Part shown: positions 13,771 through 25,193 of the stretch, in pieces
How positions within the stretch are numbered: position 1 is the stretch's first letter
How the letters are laid out: each line of letters begins with the position of its first letter
NCBI GenBank assembly: GCA_947179155.2
Contig: OX359286.1
Coordinates: 15,052,913 to 15,116,912, forward strand
DNA from: Hedera helix
Taxonomy: Eukaryota; Streptophyta; Magnoliopsida; Apiales; Araliaceae
Reading direction: 5' to 3'
DNA length: 64,000 nt
Program-made: the position numbers and the translations under genes
Notes under the pieces: model-generated
The model's database searches: none
Seen by the model: the letters and a program-made list of their open reading frames with translations, nothing else
What the model was told of the DNA's origin: nothing

Positions 13771-15375
13771 CCCCTCCGATCAAATTTTCAGAATAATTAC
13801 AAGTTTACCATTCTGGATAATTTTAATCAATTTAAATGTTTAAAAATTAATTTAAAATTATAACAAAAATAATAATAATACAAAAATGATATTTGGGATG
13901 ATATTTTCCATTTTGATTAATATTTAAATATTTTAAATATTAATCTAGTTAGCTAAATTGTGGTTAAGTTAAATAAAAAAAAATTCATTAATTATTTATT
14001 ATTTAAAATGTTAATAGTAAATAAAGGTGATAAATTAGCAATTATTATTTAATTCCTATTAAATAATAATTAAAGAGAGATAAAAATTTATAAATCAATT
14101 ATTTATTATTTAAATATTATTAAATAATAAATAAGGATAATTAAGTAATTAATTATTATTAAATAATGATTAATGGAAATTAAGTTATTAAGTTAATAAT
14201 TTATTATTTAATTTAAATAATAAATAAGGATAAATAAATTGATTAAATAATATTATTTTGACTGATATAAATTATATGTTATTACTTATGTGAAAGATAA
14301 GTTCCTTAGTGAGCGTATAGTTGTGCAAATACGCCGTACTAATTATTAAACCAACTTTATTAATGTTAGGTCTTTCAAAGTCAGTTAGTTAAAGTTAGAC
14401 ATTAATTGTAGCTGAGCAGACAGTCAAGTTCCTTATCTCTAAACTCATTTCATTGAGCAAGTTATTTATTTAAGCTTGAACTGTAATTCCAAGCATGCTT
14501 TGAGTGGTTTAATTACTTTACAATTATTCCACATCGATATTGTTGTTATTCGCACTTGGTGCACTTAATCTTGTACAGTCTTTGACTTGTACTTTATTTA
14601 ACGTTCTATTGTTTAAATAACTGTTCAAAGTAGGTTTAAGTCATTGTTCGGCTAGACATTTATGTTAAAGATTTTAAAAGCTATCCAAATCATTGAAGAT
14701 GCAGATTCTTGGACTATTATGAACACCTCCCTATTATAAGGGAGTACCCTGTATCTAATATCAGGTACAAAACACGAAAATTAAATGTTATGCATACACA
14801 TATTGTACTGAGGCTGATCCCCTCGGGTACATATTTCTGGTAGTAACCATTGGGTCAACCTGCTATTGACTCCAGTGGATGTTTATAGTTCATAGTCTAG
14901 TTGACTATCTTGATTCTAAAAGCAAATTATTATTCATGCTTATGTTATTCATATTGTTGAATTGTTCAGCTATTCCCTTTCATTCATGATATATTGTTTC
15001 TTGTTGTTATTTAAACTTGTTGGGCAAACTAGTTGTTCACCCTTGCTATATCACGAAACATTATTGCAGTGCAACCCGAGACTTCTAGGAAGAACAAGGG
15101 TAAGGGAAAGATGAAGTGATAGACTTCAGGATGCAGCCTTTTAGTTAACTAAATTACTTGTTATATAATATAAACCCTAAGTACTTTATTAAGGGTATTT
15201 GTGTACTTTTGTGTAAGGTTATCGTATCTTGGGACTAGTAACGCCTTTTGAATGAACAATATATGTTTATTATTCCGCATTTAATTATTGTATGTTGTTT
15301 AGAGGTGGATGTTTGTATTGGATCGTGATGACCGGATCCGGGTATTTGAGACCCGAATTTGGGGGCGTCATAGGT

Positions 15376-15387
15376 TGGTATCAGAGC
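15376..15387 (+). other. Primer-binding site (initiator Met-tRNA type)
   Basis: TTGGTATCAGAGC follows the LTR end by five bases. TGGTATCAGAGC is the usual plant binding site for the 3' end of initiator tRNA-Met. It marks 8540-15370 as a 5' LTR. Confidence 0.8.
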
Positions 15388-15606
15388 TGTAGGTTAAAAA
15401 CGTTATGATTGCTAAACCTAAGTTATAACCTTAGTAGTAAACTCGTATTGAGTGTTAGGAGATAAATCGGAGAGATTTATCATATGTGGTTTTGATGAAT
15501 TAGGTAATTCATCGAGTCGAGTCGTACCCAATGAAATATAATTTCATTTCTTCAATGAATATATTTTATTACTGCACTGATGTTAGTTTTTCTGTTATGT
15601 TGTAGG

Positions 15607-17616
15607 ATGGCTATAGGCGAGACGAGCGGAGCTCGAGAGGACGTGGTATTCATGGATATACCAGTGGATACGCAGCAGTTGGTAGGATATGCACTCGTTG
15701 CACCTGTATCCCCGGTAGGAGAGTCCGATTCGGAGGAGGACGATAGTAGGGAAGCTGCAGAGGCCGTCAGGGGTGGAGTGATGAGGCCCTATATCGAGGA
15801 TGAGGCTGAATCTGAGGACGAGGAGTAGGAGGAGCCAGCAGAGTACGCTGATGGCATGGGCACTACTGCTAGTGATATCATCGATGAGCTGACTACAGCG
15901 AACGACGAGTTAAAGAATAGGGTTCATGTTAGGGTTTCGACACAGTGAAAGCAGCGGAATTTAAAAAAATTTCCGAAACCCTAAGACAGGATCCATGCGA
16001 AAACAGATTAATCAGAGGTTTAGATTATTTTACCGATTATCTGAGATGTTGAGAAGACGATGGAATTCTGGAATGGCTTCGAATCTTCAACGCAATCCAG
16101 CGACTACGTCTCTACGGTATCCACACGAACGCTCCGCGAACCGTCACACGATCTGCAGCGAAAGGGATCTGCGGTACTAGCCACTAAGATCAGGATTTCT
16201 AACCTATTTTTCTCTCTAGCCTCTTTCTGAAAGCGGCTAGGGTTTTAGTTTTTCCTTACATGACTTTTAGACTACTGATATATCATATATATAGTAGTTA
16301 ATAGGAATTAACTAAAACCTAAAATAAATAGAAAAATAAAATCCGAATTTATATATATATTATATTTAATTAAGTCTTACTTAATTAATATACATATATA
16401 CAAATTATCCTATTAATTTAAATTCGTAATTTTTAAATATTATCAATCATATTGACATATTTAAAATACTTACAATTTAAATTAATTCCCTTTTAATTAC
16501 GTTCTAAGTGTGTGACCCTATAGGTTATTATTATGTTGGCAATAATTTTAAAATCATATTATAAAATTATAAACAGTGAGCGGCATCTAGTAATGCATCA
16601 CTGCTACCCAAATAATAATAAGATCGGTGATTCGATACAACCTTTTCGTGACCAATGTTTCAATGTAATTTAATCCTTTTAACCTTATATCCTAGATTAA
16701 ACTCGAGGCATGGAATGTGTCATACTCTTCATAATTTAATCTGAGTTTTCTTGATCAATGAGTAGACTATATGAAACAAATCAATATTTGAGCATGACCA
16801 TGCATTTCATAGTCCTACTCAATCAAGAGGCCTATGGATATCACTCCTAATATATAGGAGGGTTAAATTCCATCTAGATCACTCATATTCCTCACACGAT
16901 TCATGATGTACCCAATGATCACCTTTATTGTCCACCCTATTAAAGGTGACATTTGATGATATCAAAGTACATAAATTCTCGTGTAATAATATAGTGACTT
17001 CAGGTCGGAGGATCATTACATCATTGTCACTATAAGAATTTCTTATGACACTTTGCATAATGCTCCATATAGAATTCTCATGGTGGGTCAGTCCAGTACA
17101 TTGTTCTCTAACATGTACCTATGCATTGACTCAAATATCTCATATATTTATGACCAATGAGATTTGGCCATCAGTCAATCCACATACTAGTCTCAATGCA
17201 TCATTGTTGTCCCATTAACAATGATACTCGACTAGGGACATTTAAGAGCAATGATACTAATTATAATTATATAATCTCATGTTCAAGTCACATACTTAAA
17301 GCTATATAATTCGTATCATTATTCTAAGGGCTTTTATTATGTTAACATTTATTTAACACAATAAATGAAATCATAATAAAATAATCCATTTATTCAATCA
17401 AATATAATATCAAAAATGTTAAGCAATTACATCAAATAATTAGCCTCTAGGGCATAAACTCTAACAGTTCAGCACCTGGAGGAGCAGAACCAGATTCATC
17501 AGTAAACCAAGGTCCAGTATAGGGACGCAGCTTACATGTTCTCTGGTGAGAATATGGAGCTCAAGGAGAAGATGTCCGATCTGCAGGACAAAGGCAAAGG
17601 CAAAGTTATTGAGTAG
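15607..17616 (+). pseudogene. Retroelement leader ORF (acidic, coiled-coil), split by a solo LTR
   Basis: Starts at ATG 15607 just after a splice-acceptor-like TGTTGTAG. The N-terminal half is acidic (a run of D/E near residues 45-74) and meets a stop at 15826-15828; the same frame then continues to 15926. If the solo LTR (15927-17466) and one copy of its duplication are ignored, the frame resumes exactly at 17472 and runs through an E/Q/K-rich heptad-like stretch to a TAG at 17614-17616, with one more stop on the way. It sits just downstream of a retrotransposon primer-binding site, so it probably belongs to that element, perhaps the start of gag or a leader protein. I do not recognise the family. 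It is non-functional in this copy. Confidence 0.55.
15927..17466 (-). mobile_element. Copia-type solo LTR, 1,540 bp, exact target duplication
   Basis: Flanked by GTTCA on both sides (15922-15926 and 17467-17471). On the minus strand it reads TGTTAGAGTTTATGCCC ... ACCCTAACA, with a terminal TGTTAG/CTAACA inverted repeat. The TATGCCCTAGAGG opening is typical of plant copia LTRs ending in a PPT GGGAGATTG. There is no interior, so it is a solo LTR produced by LTR-LTR recombination. Confidence 0.9.
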
Positions 17617-17846
17617 CCTTATCGAGACGTTATAGTAAATTTTATTTGGTACTGTATTAAGACTTATATTATAACTTATGATTTAAGTGATGTTGTACTA
17701 GTAACGGTTGTAAGACGCAAATATTTATGTTATCTTCATGTAAATATTTCTTATTATTCCGCATTTAGATGATATTAGCTGTTGTATGAGTTGGATCGTG
17801 ATGCACCAGATTTGAGGTACAGGTATCTGAATTTGGGGGCGTCACA
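17617..17846 (+). mobile_element. 3' end of a gypsy-type LTR
   Basis: Ends GAATTTGGGGGCGTCACA and shares ATTCCGCATTT, TTGGATCGTGATG and the end motif with 15230-15370. It is therefore the 3' terminus of a related LTR joined directly to the broken leader ORF. The rest of the element between them has been lost. Confidence 0.55.
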
Positions 17847-18172
17847 GTTAACAAAGGATCTACTGCTTCTAGTAAAGGAAGAGAATATCTTATGTAATTC
17901 AATAAATGACAACTCAGAAATTCTTTGCCAAAATGGAATGAAAATTCGAAAGAAATTTCTAATTTACATTAGAGTTGTACATTTGAGAATTGCAATGTAT
18001 ATGATCAAATAAGACTTGACAGAAATTTCATATCGTATATTTGATTGAGACATTGTGCAGTAAATAGATTGAATTTTACGGTAACTATTCGCAGAAAGGT
18101 TTTTTTATGATCAAATGTAGAAGTATATATTATCTAGAATGTCGATTAATTGCTAAGGGGGCTTACTCTTAT
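17847..18172 (+). other. Unassigned interior, probably 3' end of a copia element
   Basis: No recognisable coding sequence. It ends in GCTAAGGGGGC, a polypurine-like tract, shortly before the LTR start at 18173. That suggests it is the 3' untranslated interior of the element owning that LTR. Confidence 0.3.
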
Positions 18173-19109
18173 TGTGGAATAAATATTTATTCTAAATTAA
18201 AGAGTTAATTCATAATAAATGAATTAGAATTGTTCTAATTTATTTATTATACAACTGGTTTAATATTGAGAACCTAAAGGGTCACACTACAAAAGAGTAA
18301 TATTTATTTTAGAAGTGGATAGTATAATCGTAATAATAAATTAAGTATATTTAATTTATATTATGGTGATAGAATAAATTAAATAGCTTAACATTTATAG
18401 TTTAGTATTTTAGAAATACTAATTATAAATTAATAAGAGGAGTCTTATTATTATTACTATTATTATTATTATTATTTAGTTCATAGATGGTTTAAAAATT
18501 AATTAATAAATAATAGTATTATTATAAATAATTAAGTTCCTAAATGGTTTAGAAATTATAATTATTATAATAATTAATTTAGTTCCTAAATGGTTTAGGA
18601 ATTGTAATTAATTTATTTAGTTCCTAATTAGATTGAGAGTTACATTAAAACCCTAATACTAAATAGTTTAGGAGGGTTGACTATATCTATAAATAAAAGG
18701 AGTCTTATCATAGATTAATGTTACACACTCTTTCATAAGAATTGGAAAAGTACTTTATAATTATCTACATTTAAGGAGTTAAAGAGAAAGAGAGAGAGAA
18801 TGAGGGCCACCCACCCATGATTTAGAAAAACAAAATTCACTTCTTTAATTCATAGATCTCTTGGTAGATCATCACTAGAGGCTTCATACTTGGGGAGCTA
18901 ACATTAATTCATGAAATTTAATCGGTGAATTTGAAGAAGAACGCGAAGAATTAAAGAGAGTTGGACTTGTATCTATGAAAGATTGATTCTACAAAGGTAT
19001 AAATCTTTTATTATTCCTCTATTAATAATTATTGTATAAGAAAGATCCTGGTTATTGGTTTGTAAAATTTTTAAAATCTGATTTTGTTTGCTTTCGTTGT
19101 GCTATTACA
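18173..19109 (+). mobile_element. Copia-like LTR
   Basis: Opens TGTGGAATAAATATTTATTC. It contains GAACCTAAAGGGTCACAC, a motif I know from plant copia LTRs, a TATA box CTATAAATAAAAGG near 18688, and a leader with CACACTCTTTCATA. The right end is placed at GTGCTATTACA but the edge is uncertain and no target duplication was seen. Confidence 0.45.
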
Positions 19110-19842
19110 ATTAGATTGTATGTATGTCATGCTTTTATAAACCAACAAGGGTGTAATGGTCTTTAGGACACAAAATATCCTAACAAAGAAGTTCACAATT
19201 GGCCTTTTCTTCCTCCTTCAAAGTGGCTGGCCATTTAGGGGTAGAATATTCATGAAGACATAAAATATCATAACAAAGAAATGCACAATTTGGCCTAATC
19301 TTCCTCCTTCAAAGTGGCTAGTGATTTAGGAGTTGAATGGTCATTTCTCAAGCTTTAATGAAGGTTAGTTTAGTCATTTCATAGCTTGGTTACTAGTTAG
19401 TTTGGTTACTCATTAGTTTGGTTAAATTGCAACTTAGTTACACCTAACTTGGTTTGTTTCCAACTAGATATCATTTAACCTAGTTAGTTTACAACTAATT
19501 ACCATCTAACTTGATTTAATTCCAACTAAATTAGTTAGCATTCTAGTTTGATCTTAACTCATTAGTTAACTTTCTAGTTCAATCTTAATTGAACTAGTTA
19601 GTTTTCTAGTTCATTCTCAACTAGTTAATTAGCTTTCTAGTTTATTCTTAACTAATCAGTTAACTTTCTAGTTCATTTTCAAGTCTACTAGTTAGTTGAC
19701 TTTTACTATTTATTGGTTAACTTTTCGTATTTCTACCGTATTATTTTTTGTATTATTATCTTATTATTTTCATATAATTCTCGTATCATTTTCGTATTTA
19801 TGAATAGTGATTAGGGTTTAGGTATTAACCCTTAAGGTTAGG
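19110..19842. repeat. Intergenic repeats: one direct duplication and a CTAGTTA-rich array
   Basis: About 90-100 bases at 19165-19253 recur diverged at 19254-19345 (shared CTTCCTCCTTCAAAGTGGCT). From 19385 to 19690 a degenerate array of roughly 28-40 base units repeats TTAACTTTCTAGTTCA-like words and CTAGTTAGTT. No coding sequence seen. Confidence 0.65.
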
Positions 19843-19847
19843 GTTTA

Positions 19848-20336
19848 TGTAACGACCCCAAATCCGGGTTCCTTTAACCCTAGACTTGGTACGTCACGAT
19901 ACATCATCTTCATACACGTTCTATAACTAATGCGGAATATATAAACATAAATTGTTTATTCTACAACATTTCCCAAGGTTTCTAACCTTAACTTACATAT
20001 ATACCTTTAGATTAAAAAAAAAGTTTACAAAATTACTTACATCATATAACAATTTAGTTATAATGCATAACACTATAATCTTGTCTTTTGCTTCTGTCTC
20101 CGTCTCTCCTTGGACATTCGTATTATTCTGAAATTTGTTATCATGATATAGCAAGAGTGAGCAACGACTTTGCTCAGCAAGTTTAAATACAATAACGATA
20201 TATCATGATTGAAAGAAAGAATAAGCTTTTGAATTTTCAACAATGTAATAATTGTGAAAGAGTACGAATCATAATTTCAATAATTGAATGACTGAATCAA
20301 TTAATGTTGAGTGTCAATAATGACCATGAACAAATT
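19848..20336 (-). repeat. Left arm of the 489-bp inverted repeat
   Basis: Reverse complement of 21893-22381 except for two positions (in the T-run near 20010 and in CCCAAGG near 19975). The match stops abruptly at AACAAATT, next to the unique centre. Confidence 0.95.
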
Positions 20337-21892
20337 AGTTGGAAAACAAAAAATTGGAGCCGGCCGCACAATGCGCGAAGGGATTTTTGTGCCAGACGCG
20401 GAACAAAAAAAGCGACGTCGTTTGGTGTATAAAACGATAACCCGCGCAATGCGCGGACGTCGTTTCCGTTGTTTCTAAACGGCACCGTTTTGGCCCCAGA
20501 GTTTTTGTAAGGCGCGCCATGCGCGGGAACCTGTTTTCGGTCGAAATTACCATAATGCCCCTCCGTTCGATTTTCAGATTAATTACGAAATTGCCATCGG
20601 TCCGGTTTTTCAACTTATTTACAGAAATACCATTCTGGATAATTTAAATTAATTTAAATGTTTAAAAATTAATTTAAAATTATAACAAAAATGTTAATAA
20701 TACAAAAATGATATTTAGGTATTGAATATTATATTTTCCAAATATAATAAGTATTTAGGATTAATATTTAAATGTTTTAAATATTAATCTAGTTAGTTTA
20801 ATATTATATTGTTCAAATATAATAAATATTTAGGATTAATATTTAAATATTTTAAATATTAATCTAGTTAGTTTAATATTATATCTTCTGAATTTATGAT
20901 TAAATTAATTATTTATTATTTAATTAAAATTAAATAATAAACAAGAATGATAAATTAATTAATTATTATTTAATTACTATTAAATAATAATTAAAGACAA
21001 CTAAGATTGATTATTTAATTATTTATTATTTGATTAACTTTAAATAATAAATAAATTCAGCTAGTTATTATTTATTATTAAATAATAACTAATGATATTT
21101 GAGTATTTACTATATAATTTTATTATTTATTATTTAATTAACTTAAAATAATAAATAAATCTAGTTAATTAGTTATTATTTATTATTAAATAATAACTAA
21201 AGATATTTGATTATTTTTAATATAATATAATTATTTATTATTTGATTAATTTTAAATAATAAATAAATCTAGTAAGTTATTATTTATTATTAAATAATAA
21301 CTCAAGGTAGTTAATTACTTACTATTTAATTAATGATAAATAGTAATTAAATGAAATTAGATTTAATGGAATAAAGAAAATGTCTTTTAACTCTTTTGTT
21401 TAAACAATTATAATAAATTGTTTAATAGTTTAATAAGTGTTTAACACTTGAGAAAATTATTTTCTAACTTATTAAATTATTAACCTAATATGATTGAGGG
21501 TCTATAAAGTTAATAATATTGTTTTGACTGATGTATATAATGTGTTAGTACTTATATGGTAGATAAGTTCCTTAGTAAGCGTATAGTTGTGCAAATACGT
21601 CGTACTAATTATTAGACCAACTTTATTAATGTTAGGTCTTTCAAAACCAATTAGTTAAAGCTAGACACTTATTATAGCGGAGCAGACAGACAAGTTTCCT
21701 AAACCCTACTCAATTTATATTCGAGCAGGATATATTATTTTATTGTTCAAGTTATTACGTTTCAAGCATGCTATGGTTTAATTCTGTATAATTATTCCAC
21801 CTCTTTAAATTGTTGATTCGCACATAGTGCTTGTTGCATGTGTTCATCAGGTATGAAAGGCTGATCACCTTCATTACCATAAGGTTCAGTTA

Positions 21893-22381
21893 AATTTGTT
21901 CATGGTCATTATTGACACTCAACATTAATTGATTCAGTCATTCAATTATTGAAATTATGATTCGTACTCTTTCACAATTATTACATTGTTGAAAATTCAA
22001 AAGCTTATTCTTTCTTTCAATCATGATATATCGTTATTGTATTTAAACTTGCTGAGCAAAGTCGTTGCTCACTCTTGCTATATCATGATAACAAATTTCA
22101 GAATAATACGAATGTCCAAGGAGAGACGGAGACAGAAGCAAAAGACAAGATTATAGTGTTATGCATTATAACTAAATTGTTATATGATGTAAGTAATTTT
22201 GTAAACTTTTTTTTGAATCTAAAGGTATATATGTAAGTTAAGGTTAGAAACCTTGAGAAATGTTGTAGAATAAACAATTTATGTTTATATATTCCGCATT
22301 AGTTATAGAACGTGTATGAAGATGATGTATCGTGACGTACCAAGTCTAGGGTTAAAGGAACCCGGATTTGGGGTCGTTACA
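21893..22381 (+). repeat. Right arm of the 489-bp inverted repeat
   Basis: The native LTR 3' end. It contains the TCATGATATA...TATATCATGA stem-loop at 22022-22087 and ends GGATTTGGGGTCGTTACA. Confidence 0.95.
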
Positions 22382-22386
22382 GTTTA

Positions 22387-22539
22387 GGTTATAACCTTTT
22401 TTTTTTAAATTTAAGTTTTAACCTTAAACGAACTTCTTGATTTTAATAAGTGTTAAGGTTGAATACCTGAACCAAAACATTAAATCCTACGCAAAAAAAA
22501 ATCACATCTAAAGCTCAACTCAATCTTTATTAATCATAT
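22387..22539. other. Host remnant between two insertions
   Basis: About 150 bases of AT-rich sequence with GTTATAACC/AAGGTTA words, continuous in style with 19800-19842 and 39971-40168. No gene seen. Confidence 0.4.
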
Positions 22540-24314
22540 TGTCGACGCCGGGATTAGTCGTTTCGTTTTTTAATATTAAAAGCCCTTTCCAATTTAGCAT
22601 TTGATTAAGATGTGATTTTTGAAAAGGGTCGGCTTAGTGTCGACGGGGTTTCGAAAGGTCGATTTTTTAATGAGCCAATTGACCAGAATCGCCAGTTGGT
22701 ATATTTGAAAATGGATGTACCAACTCATCTGAATTTTGTTTTCGTAATCGTTGGCTCATATGTGACTCCGAATTAATTGGTCTGTGAACCGAGATTCATA
22801 GAGTTTGGGGGCTTGCTTAAGCGAGAGGAAGGTGTTAGGCACCCCCCGACTTCCGTGAAAACACGGTTACCGCAATCTCGATGTTTTTCTATCCTTTCAA
22901 AATCCTAAAAATGTGTGAGTTGCGTGTGTGTGCGTGCGTGCCTAGGTGATGGTTGTGGTGAATTTTGCGTGAAAATCGCTTTGATTTCTTATGGAAAACG
23001 TGTTTTGTCGGGAAAGCGTTTAGACGTCTTTTGACCCAAATGACAAGGCTTCGTTTTTTATAATAAAGATTGATTTTAATTTCGAAAACGATGAGGTTTT
23101 TTATTAGATGTCATTTTTAGAAAACAATAGTTTTTTAACTTTTGTCAAATAGGAATCGAGACTATACATTGCCTTCTAACAGTAAATTCAAATAAAATGA
23201 AGGCAACTTCTAGAACTCTTTAACCCTATGCACAAAGTTTAATGAAAACGTTTATCTATTTTTTTACGAAAACATCTTTTATGACATTTCAAAACCAACT
23301 GGAGCCTTTTCGTCAAACAAGGATCAAAGTTCGCCAAAACTCTTAATTTTTAAACCTCATGAATCTAATATCCTAATTTGATCATGTTTAGAAAATCTTC
23401 ATCGTTTGCCTTATTTTGGAAAACCGTTTTTTGTGTCGTAAATCAAAACAAGCATTCAAAACGTGTCGGGGCTATCCGTGGGCATGTGAGCAGTCTAAAT
23501 AACCCCAAACACCCACAATCACATATTTTACTATTACGGGGCCTTAACCTGATTACGGTTCGATATCGCTTTAAGGCCCAATATTTACATATATACAAAA
23601 TGGACCCTTGCAATGATTACATACACCGTTATTTCACGAATCGAGCAAAACCGCAAGAACACTTGACTATTTAACCAAGAAAATGAAATTTTTTCACTTG
23701 GATTCTCTAAACCCGAGCTCTCCTCTCTCTCCTGACGTATTTCTCTCTCTTTACATTAGGAAAATTTGCTTCATTTTGTTCTGCAGATCAAAAATGGCGT
23801 TGTATAGGTGATTCAAGGCAGCCGCAGGTGCATCTGCGGCTGACTTCGCTGGCCGCCCGCGCCGAATCCTCGGCTGCCGTGTGTCGCCCTCGAGCCGTGC
23901 AAATGTCACCTCTGTCGGTGGCCGCAGGTGCACCTGCGGCTGCCCAGTTCTCTTTTTTCGATTTTCGTGTCATGCAGTCTTAAATCGTCAATTTCTGCTG
24001 TATTATTTTGAAAGGTTGTTACCTGATGTATAAATATCTCTGGTGCCTGGCTTCCAAAGAGCGAGACCCCCTCCGACTGTCGCAAGTGTAGTGGTCATTT
24101 GCCGTCTTTGGCGACCGAATCGGGCTTCGTCTGGATCAACTGCGTGTCTTGCCTCAAATGACTTGACGCTCGTTGTTCGTTTGACAGATTTGATCGTAAG
24201 CCGTCGTGGTGACTTTGGGTTGGGGTCCACCTTTTCTGTTCGTATGTTGGGTCGAATGACGATTTTGCCCTCCTGTCAAGGTCAGTACACAAGTGCAAAA
24301 TTTGGGTGTCTACA
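22540..24314 (-). repeat. 3' LTR of the Tat/Ogre-like element (1,775 bp)
   Basis: TGTCGACGCC ... GGTGTCTACA on the plus strand. It differs from the other LTR by about 15 changes in its first ~400 plus-strand bases, few after that, and lacks about 380 bases present in the other copy at about 38897-39276. Hairpins CAGCCGCAG...CTGCGGCTG at 23820 and 23922. Confidence 0.95.
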
Positions 24315-24331
24315 GCTGCCCCTTTTTATCA
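24315..24331 (-). other. Polypurine tract of the Tat/Ogre-like element
   Basis: On the minus strand GATAAAAAGGGGCAGC abuts the TGTAGACACC start of the 3' LTR. This is the expected position for plus-strand priming and confirms minus orientation. Confidence 0.8.
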
Positions 24332-24497
24332 TGTTTATCGAATGGCATATGAAATGAACATGATAAAGAAGTAGGCACCTGACGCATGGAAATGACAGTA
24401 CGTATTTAACGATGCACATACACATTTAGATGATGCAGTGACACATTCAACATGCTCATATAGAGGTTTGTTTCAAAGTTACAAATGAATATCGCTC

Positions 24498-25193
24498 GGG
24501 TCCCGTCTCCGAGTGGTCATTTTTGGATTGGTTAGGTATCGTCTCTGACGGGTCGTTTTTGGGATGGTCAAGTATCGTCTCTGACGGGTCGTTTTTTGAG
24601 TTGGTCAGGTATCGTCTCTGACGGGTCATTTTTGAGTTGGTCAGGTATCGTCTCTGACGGATCATTTTTTTGAGTTGGTCAGGTATCGTCTCTGACGGGT
24701 CATTTTTGAGTTGGTCGGGTATCGTTTCTAACGGGTCGTTTTTTGAGTTAGTCAGGTATATTCTCTGACGGGTCGTTTTTGAGTTGGTCAGGTATCGTCT
24801 CTGATGGGTCGTTTTTAAGTTGGTCAGGTATCGTCTCTGACGGGTCATTTTTGAGTTGGTCAGGTATCGTCTCTGACGGGTCGTTTTTTGAGTTGGTCAG
24901 GTATCGTCTCTGACGGGTCATTTTTGAGTTGGTCAGGTATCGTCTCTGACGGATCGTTTTTGAGTTCGTCAGGTATCGTCTCTGACAGGTCGTTTTTGAT
25001 TTGGTCAGGTATCGTTTCTGACGGGTCGTTTTTTGAGTTGGTCAGGTATCGTCTCTGACGGGTCGTTTTTGGGTTGGTCAGGTATCATTTCTGACGGGTC
25101 GTTTTTTTGAGTTAGTCAGGTATCGTCTCTGACGGGTCATTTTTTTGAGTTGGTCAGGTATCGTCTCTTACGAGTCGTTTTTGAGTGGGTCAC
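24498..25193. repeat. 36-bp minisatellite, about 19 copies
   Basis: The unit contains GGTCAGGTATCGTCTCTGAC followed by GGGTCGTTTTTGAGTT. Point changes and one- to two-base length changes in the T-run separate the copies. Each unit holds a GTCAG...CTGAC inverted repeat with a 9-base loop. An open minus frame over part of it is only a by-product of 36 being a multiple of three. Confidence 0.95.

Larger units (their letters stand above)
8540..15370 (+). mobile_element. Long gypsy-type LTR (copy A1), split by a nested solo LTR
   Basis: Starts TGTAATGTCCTAG, identical to the start at 60424, and ends GGGGGCGTCA. A primer-binding site follows after 5 bases, so this is a 5' LTR. Without the nested 9050-12527 insertion it is about 3.35 kb. 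Parts: GA-rich leader near 12925-12975, GC-rich palindrome block 13572-13770, AT hairpin array 13850-14270, and a 3' module 14290-15370 with CGGCTAGACA, AAGCTATCCAAA and a TATATCA stem-loop. The second copy (60424-62302) lines up with 8540-9049 plus 12528-13880, which confirms where the insertion lies. Confidence 0.7.
19848..22381 (+). mobile_element. Fold-back LTR derivative with 489-bp terminal inverted repeats
   Basis: Flanked by GTTTA on both sides (19843-19847 and 22382-22386). The ends are TGTAACGACCCCAAATCC and its exact reverse complement. The arms 19848-20336 and 21893-22381 are each 489 bases; by eye I find two substitutions and no indel. The right arm and centre (GC palindrome block 20355-20545, AT array 20640-21340, conserved module from 21540) are an ordinary LTR in plus orientation. 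The left arm is an inverted copy of the LTR's own 3' end replacing the normal 5' part. Both termini are therefore U5-type ends. Confidence 0.9.

Noticed and set aside
13572..13843. ORFs at 13572 and 13661 and similar at 20297, 61953 and 63521
   Set aside because: Fall in the GC palindrome blocks of LTRs, not conserved as protein between the copies.
15376..15387. A tRNA gene at the tRNA-like words
   Set aside because: Only the 12-18 base primer-binding complement is present, with no cloverleaf around it; the same holds at 37790 and 46285.
17847..18172. Target duplication pairing for the 8540-17846 composite
   Set aside because: ACTTT on the left and GTTAA on the right do not match, so 8540-17846 is not one intact insertion.
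23751..24357. Several overlapping ORFs in the 3' LTR and their copies at 39402-39906
   Set aside because: Non-coding LTR; the ORFs follow from GC-rich hairpins and occur in both directions.
24456..24848. 130-residue minus-strand ORF with a 12-residue repeat
   Set aside because: It is the 36-bp minisatellite read in an open frame; the frame breaks where the T-run changes length.
24498..25193. CRISPR-like array (36-bp repeat)
   Set aside because: Units are head-to-tail without unique spacers, in a plant retrotransposon; an ordinary minisatellite.
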